Both the position numbers and the translations under genes were made by a program. This document shows positions 7,891-15,073 of a stretch of 64,000 nucleotides of DNA, piece by piece. The notes beneath the pieces are model-generated. The model saw only the letters and a program-made list of their open reading frames with translations. It was not told the origin of the DNA and did not search any database. The stretch is taken from positions 1,984,001 through 2,048,000 of the forward strand of contig NZ_CP121252.1 of NCBI RefSeq assembly GCF_029637705.1, written 5' to 3'. How positions within the stretch are numbered: the first letter of the stretch is position 1; each line of letters opens with the position of its first letter. Source of the stretch: Citricoccus muralis. Its GTDB lineage: Bacteria; Actinomycetota; Actinomycetes; Actinomycetales; Micrococcaceae.

Positions 7891-8927
7891 GCCCCTCGCC
7901 GCTGAAGGTCATCTATGACGACGTCGAACTCAGCACGGGCCTGTTCCGTCAACGGGAGCGTCTCCAGTCCGGCCCGGGCTCGGTCGCAGCACAGCTGGGC
8001 CACCATGCGGGCGCGTTGCTCGATGCCGTACGTGGTCAGCGCGGTGCGCATCACGTCTATCGGGTCCTCGCCATCCCGCCACGCCCGGACCACTGGCTCC
8101 GCTTCCGGAATGTCCTGGAGCAGGGCGATGAGTACCGTGAATTTTCGCTCCCGCAGGTCGGAATCGACAGGCTTTCCGGAGGCATCGGGGTCGCCAAAGG
8201 TACCGAGCACGTCATCAATAATCTGATATCCGATGCCCAGATGAGCACCGGCTTCCGCCAACTGAGCAGCAGTGTCTGAAGGAGCGCCAGCCAGCATCGC
8301 CCCGATGCGCAGTGGGGCTTCAAACGAGTAGGCAGCAGTCTTCAACCGATGCATCTGCAGCACTCGATCCAGGTTTGGGTCACCCACACCGGTGGCGAAG
8401 AGCACATCGTCTAGCTCACCAGCAGCTGAGCTCAGGATCGCTGAGTGGAAGGCCTCAACAATCTCCAGTCCCGCGGGTTCATGACGTACGGACTCATGCA
8501 CCAGGCGGATCGCCTCCGCAAGCAAGACATCTCCCGCGAGCACACCGGCTGAATGGCCAACGTGTTCGGCGTCGCGGCGATTCTGTCTCATTTCCAGTGC
8601 GTCGTCACGGTATTCCGCAGACAGGGTGGGGCCACCTCGACGTATGAAATCGCGATCGATGACGTCATCGTGGACGACGAAGGCGGTGTGCAGCAACTCG
8701 ACAGCACAGCCCAGCTTGACCACTGGTGCGTCACTCCGGCCGTCGAAGGTGCGAAACCCCAAGTGCACCAGGGCCGGCCGGGACCGCTTACCACCCTCGA
8801 TCATGCGCCCGATCCTCTGCCACATCTGGACCATCCGGTCCGACCCTGAGGTGGACACTCTGTGCTCAATCACGTGCGCCAGTTCGGTGGAGACCGCGTC
8901 GAGGAAGTCGGCCTTGGAGACGGACAT
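7887..8927 (-). CDS. crtE: Geranylgeranyl diphosphate synthase (polyprenyl synthetase)
   Basis: A 346-aa trans-prenyltransferase and first gene of the crt operon, supplying C20 GGPP. The first Asp-rich motif is VVHDDVIDRDFIRRGGPT (DDxxD), the second IIDDVLGTFGDPDASGK. The frame is open to 9065, which would add 46 residues without family character. The ATG at 8927 (MSVSKADFL) is preferred because the likely promoter -10 lies at 9066-9071, placing the transcription start at or below the 9065 codon. No strong Shine-Dalgarno is seen before 8927, so the start remains uncertain. The stop overlaps the crtB start by 4 bases. Confidence 0.88.
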   Translation of the reverse strand: MSVSKADFLDAVSTELAHVIEHRVSTSGSDRMVQMWQRIGRMIEGGKRSRPALVHLGFRTFDGRSDAPVVKLGCAVELLHTAFVVHDDVIDRDFIRRGGPTLSAEYRDDALEMRQNRRDAEHVGHSAGVLAGDVLLAEAIRLVHESVRHEPAGLEIVEAFHSAILSSAAGELDDVLFATGVGDPNLDRVLQMHRLKTAAYSFEAPLRIGAMLAGAPSDTAAQLAEAGAHLGIGYQIIDDVLGTFGDPDASGKPVDSDLRERKFTVLIALLQDIPEAEPVVRAWRDGEDPIDVMRTALTTYGIEQRARMVAQLCCDRARAGLETLPLTEQARAEFDVVIDDLQRRGA

Positions 8928-9065
8928 CTCGACGCTGTTGACATCGCGGAGACTCACTATCTCTGGCGCCGCAGTATTGCGCTTCGGTAACACCGAACGG
9001 TCGATGATTCCCTCGGATCCGATGGCTCTGCGCTCCGTCCCGCCGTGGCGTTTCCACCGCCACAA

Positions 9066-9104
9066 TGCATAGAAGTTAGCTTATCTAATTGCAAGCCTAT
9101 CTAA
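9066..9104 (-). promoter_or_regulatory. Probable crtE promoter with repeated operator-like motif
   Basis: On the minus strand a -35-like TTGCAA (9089-9094) and a -10-like TATGCA (9066-9071) are separated by 17 bases. The same stretch holds an 11-base direct repeat on the plus strand, AGCTTATCTAA (9078-9088) and AGCCTATCTAA (9094-9104), with a 16-base period, and an inverted repeat TTAG-N5-CTAA (9076-9088). The repeat spans the spacer and the region just upstream of -35, a typical place for repressor binding. Carotenoid clusters of actinobacteria are often controlled by MarR-, TetR- or LitR-type regulators; none is encoded in the adjacent sequence. Confidence 0.5.
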
Positions 9105-9619
9105 CTATAGGTGTGATCGCATTCAGAAACCCGACGCGAAATCGTTCCACCGCTGAGGACAGAATCGGGATCAGCCAAAACCACGACGACGATCCAGGCG
9201 ATGACACGCCGCACAAAGCAAGCGTTCTGGCATACAACCCACATAACACTGAGATGCGTCGAGATAGCAAGAGCCCCGGGACCGCACGGACGGCACCGGA
9301 GCTATCAATTCCTGTCGATGAGGCGTAATCGCCCTCAGGCGAAATCGCAAAAAATGTCCGTCAGGCAGTGTCTTGCATCAACACATAGGCGACGCTGTTT
9401 ACCGGTCAGAACCCGAGGACCCCCACACCAGCTGAGGCGGATCAACACCGTGATGGATCTCTGCCGTATCCGGACTTGCCAGCATTACCGTTGATTGCTT
9501 TGCTGCGGCACTTCCGTGCTGTCCCGCTCCAGAAGGCAGCGCTATGGATCGTTCAGGCTGTGTACTCGGGCAAGAGTATTCGCATCACCGATATCGGATG
9601 TGGAAACGAAACCGTCCGA
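9105..9619. other. Intergenic stretch upstream of the crt operon, no supported gene
   Basis: About 515 bases between the crt promoter and the IS1634-family element. Two short plus-strand frames (9089-9328 and 9201-9494) have no recognisable motif, no good ribosome binding site and unusual composition for this genome; I do not call them. The right edge (9615-9619, TCCGA) is the left copy of the IS target duplication. The region may contain remnants of a gene displaced by the insertion, but none is identifiable. Confidence 0.5.
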
Positions 9620-11293
9620 CCTGAGTCGTGCCATGTTTGTTGAAAATAAGTGGTCGAGGGGTGTAGATCGTTGATATTCCGCGGTTCGGGTTCCTGAATC
9701 TACGCACTAATCGTGTGCCGACTAGACTGTGCAGGTGGGCTTGTTCGTGCGGAAAGTGAAGACCGCTTCAGGAGCGACCGCGGTCCAGATTGCTCATACC
9801 AAGCGCGGGATCCAGAAGATCGTAGAACACATCGGCTCCGGGCATACTGATGCCGAGATCGCCGCACTGGTTCATATCGCGAAAACCAAGATCGCAGGGG
9901 ATCAAGAAGAACTCGACCTCGAACTTCCCAGCACCCCGGACCAACCGGGTGCTCAGCCCAGCGTTGCGCTCATCGGGCCGAGGGGGACGGGTTCCTCAGC
10001 TCAACTGCTGTGGAACGTGTTGGAGGACGCGTATCAGCATCTGGGCTTCACCGGGGTGGGGAACACGGTGTTCCAGAAGCTGGTGTTAGCCCGACTGATC
10101 GAGCCGACCTCGAAAACGGACACGATCCGTGTCCTGGAAGAACTCGGCGTGAAGGCCCCGTCATTGCGCACGATCTGGCGTACCCTGGCTGAATCCATTA
10201 GCCAGGACTGGCGGGATGGGTTCAGCCGGGCAGCCTACGCACACGCCCTGAAGACCGCAGGCCATGCTGGCTTGTCTGTGGTGCTTTATGACGTCACGAC
10301 CTTGTACTTCGACGCCAATGACGAAGACGAGCTACGCAAAGTCGGGATGAGTAAAGAACGCAGAGTCGATCCACAGATCGTGGTCGGGTTACTGGTGGAT
10401 CGTGAGGGGTTCCCTTTAGAGATCCACTGTTTCGAAGGCAACAAGGCCGAGACCTTGACCCTGGTCCCGGTGCTGCGGTCTTTCCAAGACCGTCACCAGG
10501 TCAAGGATCTGGTGGTCGTCGCTGATGCGGGGATGCTCTCAGCAGCCAACCTCAATGCTTTGGAGGATGCGGGGTTCTCTTTCATTGTCGGCTCGAGGAT
10601 CACGAAAGCCCCGTATGACCTGGCGGAGCATTTCGACCGTCATGGCACTTACTTCACCGACGGGCAGGTCCTGGAATCATCACGCACCATGGGTACCGGC
10701 ACTAATGCCAGGGCGCGCAGGGTGGTGTATCACTACTCGTTCCAGCGTGAGAAGCGCGATAACTACTCGTTGAATAAGCAGATCGAGAAAGCAGAGAAAG
10801 TCGCCTCCGGGGCCCGGCCAGTGCGCAAGGACCGGTTCGTGAAACTCACCGGGAAGAAACCCGGGGTGGATTGGGCGCTGGTCGAGCGAGCCAGACAGCT
10901 ACTGGGTTTGAAAGGCTACGTGACGAATATTAGCCCGCAGGTCTTGGAGGGTGGCGCAGTGGTTGCTGCGTATCACGATCTGTGGAAGGTCGAGAAGTCA
11001 TTCCGGATGGCGAAGAGCGATCTCCGTGCCCGGCCGATGTTCCATCATCAGCGGGACTCGATCGAGGCGCACTTGACGATCGTGTTCTGCGCGCTGGCCG
11101 TAGCTCGTCACCTGCAAGCAGTGACTGGGGTGAGTATCAAGAAACTCGTGCAAGCGCTGAGACCTTTGCGGACGGTCACGATTGATATCAATGGGCAACA
11201 GCTCACCGCGGCTCCGTCCATCCCCGCAGACGCCCAGAAACTGCTCGACTCGTTGGTCTCAAAAACTACGCACTAAATCTGGCACGACTCAGG
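9620..11293 (+). mobile_element. IS1634-family insertion sequence, complete
   Basis: A 1674-bp element. The ends are perfect 14-bp inverted repeats: CCTGAGTCGTGCCA at 9620-9633 and its complement at 11280-11293. The element is flanked by a 5-bp direct repeat TCCGA (9615-9619 and 11294-11298), a target site duplication. It contains one transposase gene with no internal stop. Intact ends, matching duplication and an open transposase frame suggest a fairly recent insertion and potential activity. Confidence 0.88.
9729..11276 (+). CDS. IS1634-family transposase
   Basis: A 515-aa DDE transposase of the IS4 superfamily, IS1634 family. The first catalytic Asp lies in VLYDVTTLYFDA (near residue 190), the second in VVVADAGMLSAANL (near residue 265), and the Glu in YHDLWKVEKSFRMAKSDL (near residue 425), which matches the Y-x2-R/W-x3-E type signature of this superfamily. 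The start used is GTG at 9729. The stop lies 4 bases before the right inverted repeat. Length agrees with full-size family members, so it is probably functional. Confidence 0.92.
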   Translation: MQVGLFVRKVKTASGATAVQIAHTKRGIQKIVEHIGSGHTDAEIAALVHIAKTKIAGDQEELDLELPSTPDQPGAQPSVALIGPRGTGSSAQLLWNVLEDAYQHLGFTGVGNTVFQKLVLARLIEPTSKTDTIRVLEELGVKAPSLRTIWRTLAESISQDWRDGFSRAAYAHALKTAGHAGLSVVLYDVTTLYFDANDEDELRKVGMSKERRVDPQIVVGLLVDREGFPLEIHCFEGNKAETLTLVPVLRSFQDRHQVKDLVVVADAGMLSAANLNALEDAGFSFIVGSRITKAPYDLAEHFDRHGTYFTDGQVLESSRTMGTGTNARARRVVYHYSFQREKRDNYSLNKQIEKAEKVASGARPVRKDRFVKLTGKKPGVDWALVERARQLLGLKGYVTNISPQVLEGGAVVAAYHDLWKVEKSFRMAKSDLRARPMFHHQRDSIEAHLTIVFCALAVARHLQAVTGVSIKKLVQALRPLRTVTIDINGQQLTAAPSIPADAQKLLDSLVSKTTH

Positions 11294-11317
11294 TCCGAAG
11301 AACCACCGCGTAGAAAA

Positions 11318-11356
11318 TGCAATTGCCCGGGAACCGAACCCACGGTTCCCGGGCAA
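11318..11356 (-). terminator. Terminator-like hairpin in repeat copy A
   Basis: A perfect 13-bp stem (TTGCCCGGGAACC and its complement) with an 8-base loop, followed on the minus strand by a short T-run (ATTTT). It is the duplicate of the tRNA-Pro terminator and now lies between the IS1634 element and the HTH gene. The T-run is shorter than in the other copy, so activity may be lower. Confidence 0.5.
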
Positions 11357-11408
11357 CCTGTCATTTCTGAACCGCCACATCTGTAAACGATGTGCCGACT
11401 TAGAACAA
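11323..11408. repeat. 86-bp repeat, left copy (island boundary, copy A)
   Basis: This block matches 22701-22786 in the same orientation at 82 of 86 positions by hand alignment. The right copy directly abuts the CCA end of tRNA-Pro, so the repeat corresponds to the tRNA trailer. It contains a 13-bp stem, 8-base loop hairpin (11323-11356), identical in both copies. Homology continues weakly on both sides (agaaaa at 11312; GTCGG at 11410-11414). A diverged att-like duplication is the simplest reading, but the tRNA gene itself is not duplicated. Confidence 0.75.
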
Positions 11409-11439
11409 AGTCGGCCTAACAGGGGTACAAGCAAACAAA

Positions 11440-11850
11440 ATGGACAATCTGTCAAAAGAGGTGCATGCCTTGCTTGACGAGATCAGTAGCCTGACTCGGC
11501 CCACTACCTCCGGCCAGGAGGCGGAGCAGCCGTCGCGGAAGCGCCCACGCCGGGCATTCACGCTGGAGGAGATCGACCAACTCATTGCCGACTATCGAGC
11601 AGGTATGCCAATGTCAGAACTCACCACCCGGTATCGCTGTCACCGTGCCGTCGTCTTGAAGTACACGAGTCAAGCCGGGGTGCACCGCAAGGCCAAGGGC
11701 AAGGTCAGCCAGCAGGCACTTACCGAGATGGTCCGACTTTACGAATCAGGTCTCGGAACTGGCGACATTGGACGCAGGCTCGGCTTTACGACCAAGACCG
11801 TGCGGAGACGCCTCAAAACCGTCGGGGTTATGCCAGGACCTGTGGAGTGA
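11440..11850 (+). CDS. Double helix-turn-helix protein resembling a resolvase C-terminal domain
   Basis: A 136-aa basic protein. After a Lys/Arg-rich segment (PSRKRPRRAFTLEEI) two HTH units follow: DYRAGMPMSELTTRYRCHRA near residues 50-70 and LYESGLGTGDIGRRLGF near residues 103-120, each followed by a recognition-helix-like stretch ending in T-V-R-R-R-L. Tandem HTHs of this kind occur at the C-terminus of serine recombinases (Hin-like) and as free-standing actinobacterial proteins. No catalytic resolvase domain precedes it. AGGGG 15 bases upstream could serve as ribosome site. It sits just inside the left island boundary, so it may be a transfer remnant or a regulator; function unknown. Confidence 0.55.
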   Translation: MDNLSKEVHALLDEISSLTRPTTSGQEAEQPSRKRPRRAFTLEEIDQLIADYRAGMPMSELTTRYRCHRAVVLKYTSQAGVHRKAKGKVSQQALTEMVRLYESGLGTGDIGRRLGFTTKTVRRRLKTVGVMPGPVE

Positions 11851-11881
11851 CAACATTTCAACATTCAAATATTCTTAAGCT

Positions 11882-12412
11882 CTAGCCCAACAACCCTTGT
11901 CGCCAACGCTCAAATCGTGACCACTTCAGGGGATCATACACTTTAACACTCCGGTCGCTAATCGCTCGCTTAATCTGCGGATCCGAGAGCAGCCCTCGGA
12001 GGGCAGCGTAGTTCTTTCTGGCTTCTTCTGCCAATTCTGGATAATCAAAACAAAAACTAGCAATATCACGAGCCCAGAAATTCCATGTGCCATCGGTAAC
12101 TCGCCCAAGTTCTCGAAGCTCAACTTGATCGTTACTAAGCGTAAGATAGTCCCGGATCCACACAGAACCAGCGTGCTTTATCCTGTCTGTGCGTTTGAAC
12201 TTTTCCGGCCGCGCATCCCACAAGCCCCAGAATCGCTGGAGATATTGATTCTCCAACTCGCGATGGAGCTGTCTATTGTGAATTCGAAGTTGGCTGACAG
12301 CTGCGAGTACTGCAATTAGGGCCATTCCAGTAAACGCTGCAGTGACCCACTCTGGAACCGTACCCCAGTCCCATGAAGAACCAAATCTGTCCGCCGATTC
12401 TACAGCGATCAT
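11882..12412 (-). CDS. Small single-pass membrane protein of the defence operon, unknown function
   Basis: A 176-aa protein, last gene of the four-gene operon. A hydrophobic segment at about residues 19-41 (VTAAFTGMALIAVLAAV) is followed by a basic, helical stretch (HNRQLHRELENQYLQRFW) and a ~120-residue soluble domain rich in Trp and acidic residues (for example LRELGRVTDGTWNFWARDI). Topology predicted: short N-terminus outside, soluble domain inside. It starts with an ATGA overlap on the stop of the ATPase gene, so the two are translationally coupled. I do not recognise a named family with certainty. AT-rich codon use matches the preceding gene, suggesting they moved together. It could be a membrane anchor, effector or immunity partner. 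Confidence 0.7.
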   Translation of the reverse strand: MIAVESADRFGSSWDWGTVPEWVTAAFTGMALIAVLAAVSQLRIHNRQLHRELENQYLQRFWGLWDARPEKFKRTDRIKHAGSVWIRDYLTLSNDQVELRELGRVTDGTWNFWARDIASFCFDYPELAEEARKNYAALRGLLSDPQIKRAISDRSVKVYDPLKWSRFERWRQGLLG

Positions 12413-15060
12413 TTATGGTGCCGCTTCCTGACCTCTTCGAGATTGTCGATCTCGACTTCTAGTTCGCCTGGATTAAGCGGCCGAGTACCGTCACCAGTCG
12501 GCGCTCGGTGTCCATTCATGAATCGAGATTCAATGGTCATTCCGAGGTTAACTGCCATTACGTCACGCTCCTCAAGCGCAAGAACACGGTGGAGTTGCTG
12601 AGTCTTCACGGCACGTTCGTGTCTTGTAACGACACCGTGCAACAAGACCTCCTCCACTAAAGCTTCCCACGCGACGCGGATGGAACTGGCTATGTCACTC
12701 GCCTCATTCCTATATGCCACAGGGTCGCCACTTTTATATAGCTTTCGGATATTTTGAATACGCTGCCTAATTCTCCCAACTGTTTTGGAGACAGTGGCAT
12801 GACGCCACTCAGACTCAGAAGTAACCACACCAGCTCCATGCGGAGCCCTATTTATATGCAGGTAGCCAAACTCGCCAGTTGGACTTAGGCCCTTTGCTCC
12901 TCGCGCCAGGTCTATCGTTCTCTTCTCTTCGAAAAGGTATTGAACGAACGTGAAGTCGTGAGTGAATACAAGCACCTGACGTTCTTCCGCTTCTTGGATA
13001 AGTCGCTTGGCGACGTCAGTACGGAACTCTTGATCAAGGCTAGAAGTAGGGTCGTCAAATACAAGTGTCGATTTATCCCCCGACTCAGTGAGATCAGCAA
13101 AGAATCCTGCGATAGCGGCAACCCGTTGCTCTCCTTCGCTGAGCACTTCACTCGGAGCTAGATCTGACCCCTTGAGAGAGACTTTAACGTAGCTGGTTCC
13201 TTTAGAGGTCTTATCATAGATAAGTTCTACAGGTACACGGTCAATACCGAGGTTTCGTGCCTCAGACTCAAATTTACCGCAAACTTTTTCGACGTAATCC
13301 CTCGCTAACTCACCGTGCTTTCGACTCACGGAGCCAGTACCACACGATTTCTTCGCTGCTTTCAGTAAATCAATCCATATACGCAGATCATGTTCGCGCC
13401 CTAACTCTTGCTGCACTTCGAGGAGACGCTTCTGCAGAGTTAAGGAATCTTGCCGGTCTCTGAGGCTAGCAACGAGGCTTGCGTCTTCTTCAGCAACTCT
13501 CAATCGTTCGGCTTCCGCATCCTCGTTCGATCGGTATTTCGCAAGGGTCTCGAGTACATCCCGGCAGAGACGAGAAATCTCTGCCGATCTTTCGTCACTA
13601 CTACTCAAGGATTTGGATGCATCAATATCTTGACTGATTAGACGGGCGTTCCCTACCAGGGTTTTAATCGAAGCCAACTCTGTGTCCGCATCAAGGGACT
13701 TCAGAAGTTGGGTGCGCTCCTCTGTGAGCACATCTAAGTTCACTGACGATATCTTTAGAAGTGCCTCTTTCCAAGTTTCCCGCGCAGCGTCTACTGTCTT
13801 CTGGGCCTCGCCCTCCAAAAAGGCCTTGATTCTCTGAGCGCGTTCCTGAGCATCTTCGGAGATGGCTTGTCCACAAAGAGGGCAGTCTTTTCCTGCAACC
13901 TCGTGAGGGAAAGCAGTATCGCAGTGCTGCAGCGAGAATTCAGCAGCAGCCTCCCACAGCTGTTTCCATTCTGCGGTCTCCACCGGCCCAAGCTCTGCAC
14001 TACTTGAGGCCAAGGCTTGGGCTTCTGCAGCATTCTCGGCTGCAGAGAGCTGTCCCCTAACTACCGCTAACTTCTCAATCGCGACGGGACCGAAGTTTCC
14101 GTCAATCTCCTTAACATGAGATTCGAGTGATCGAATTTGACTTGATCTAGACGAATGTTGACTTGCGAGCTTCGCAGGACTGCTCGAAGTGATCCTGCTA
14201 ATCTGCGCCGGGAGTTCCTTAATTTCCTTTAGTTCCTCATCGGTTAATGGCTTCAGTTCCAGCAGTTTACGGCGACCAGCTTCCGTCCCGAGACGCTCAA
14301 GTATCTCACGCCCTTTACCTGAATCTAGTTGGTCGAATGTGCGCTGCTTCAGCTCCGTTTTCTGGAGCAATTCGCCGATCTTATCTCCTAGCTGAGTAAG
14401 CGCTGAGGTGAAATCACTCAGAATATCCAATGCGGGCGGAACATAGGCCACGTCGTTCGAGGATCCAACAAGCTTGGCGGCTTCTAGTGTGTCGAAGACT
14501 CTGATCCGTCGCAGATCGCCTGAGGTGCATTCTTCACCATGGCTCCATGTAAACTCAGCGCCCTCCTTATCACCGAGTTGATAATGCACGACGGCACTGG
14601 GTGTGATGTCTACTTTGAAAGCGTTAGGAAGAATAGTGTCCGGAACTCTCGTATGAGCAACCTGTTTGATGATCCGGGTATATCCGGACTTCCCGGTACC
14701 GTTAAGTCCGGCAATGATTGTGAGCCCTGAGTCAGGCGAAAATTCTAGAGATGCCCCGGGCGCTAAACTGTTTACCCCATCCAGATGGTGTATTCGAGTC
14801 AACGCCGTCGGAGGCTCGCTACTAGAAGCTCGCTGCAGATTATCTGCGGTGAGTGGCACAAGTTCCAGTTGCTTAGGGAGTTCCGGAGGTTTATACCAAG
14901 GCAGGCTCGCATTGATGGACTCATTGAGAACTGCGTCCTTGAGTGATTCAACAACATCATACGAAAGAACTTCCCCCTCAGCTACGCGACGCAATAGGTC
15001 GCGCTGCCAGAGGGGAAGCCTAGCGGCCCATTCAACGAGTGCTTCTTCCAGCTCAGCCAA
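12409..15060 (-). CDS. Zinc-hook ABC-type ATPase, RloC/PrrC-like candidate anticodon nuclease
   Basis: An 883-aa protein. A Walker A (GLNGTGKSGY, near residue 117), ABC signature (LSEGEQRVA, near 640) and Walker B plus D-loop (LVFDDPTSSLDQE, near 663) flank long coiled-coil arms. A CPLC tetracysteine-half motif at residues 393-396 sits between the arms, like the zinc hook of Rad50 and RloC. The C-terminus (after residue 700) contains R795-x3-E799 and a downstream H851, resembling the Arg-Glu-His triad of PrrC/RloC tRNA anticodon nucleases (PrrC spacing between Glu and His is shorter). RloC proteins are often linked to restriction-modification loci. The gene starts 13 bases after res. The nuclease activity is inferred; AAA_13-type repair ATPases are the alternative. 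GC content looks clearly lower than in surrounding genes. Confidence 0.7.
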   Translation of the reverse strand: MAELEEALVEWAARLPLWQRDLLRRVAEGEVLSYDVVESLKDAVLNESINASLPWYKPPELPKQLELVPLTADNLQRASSSEPPTALTRIHHLDGVNSLAPGASLEFSPDSGLTIIAGLNGTGKSGYTRIIKQVAHTRVPDTILPNAFKVDITPSAVVHYQLGDKEGAEFTWSHGEECTSGDLRRIRVFDTLEAAKLVGSSNDVAYVPPALDILSDFTSALTQLGDKIGELLQKTELKQRTFDQLDSGKGREILERLGTEAGRRKLLELKPLTDEELKEIKELPAQISRITSSSPAKLASQHSSRSSQIRSLESHVKEIDGNFGPVAIEKLAVVRGQLSAAENAAEAQALASSSAELGPVETAEWKQLWEAAAEFSLQHCDTAFPHEVAGKDCPLCGQAISEDAQERAQRIKAFLEGEAQKTVDAARETWKEALLKISSVNLDVLTEERTQLLKSLDADTELASIKTLVGNARLISQDIDASKSLSSSDERSAEISRLCRDVLETLAKYRSNEDAEAERLRVAEEDASLVASLRDRQDSLTLQKRLLEVQQELGREHDLRIWIDLLKAAKKSCGTGSVSRKHGELARDYVEKVCGKFESEARNLGIDRVPVELIYDKTSKGTSYVKVSLKGSDLAPSEVLSEGEQRVAAIAGFFADLTESGDKSTLVFDDPTSSLDQEFRTDVAKRLIQEAEERQVLVFTHDFTFVQYLFEEKRTIDLARGAKGLSPTGEFGYLHINRAPHGAGVVTSESEWRHATVSKTVGRIRQRIQNIRKLYKSGDPVAYRNEASDIASSIRVAWEALVEEVLLHGVVTRHERAVKTQQLHRVLALEERDVMAVNLGMTIESRFMNGHRAPTGDGTRPLNPGELEVEIDNLEEVRKRHHK

Positions 15061-15073
15061 GACTCATCTCCCT

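Noticed and set aside
9089-9494. Two short plus-strand frames upstream of the IS1634 element
   Set aside because: No ribosome site, no motif, and the first starts within the crt promoter region.
11273-11455. Minus-strand frame whose peptide (HRLQMW) resembles one at 22636-22884
   Set aside because: The similarity comes from the duplicated 86-bp tRNA-trailer block, not from a shared protein gene.
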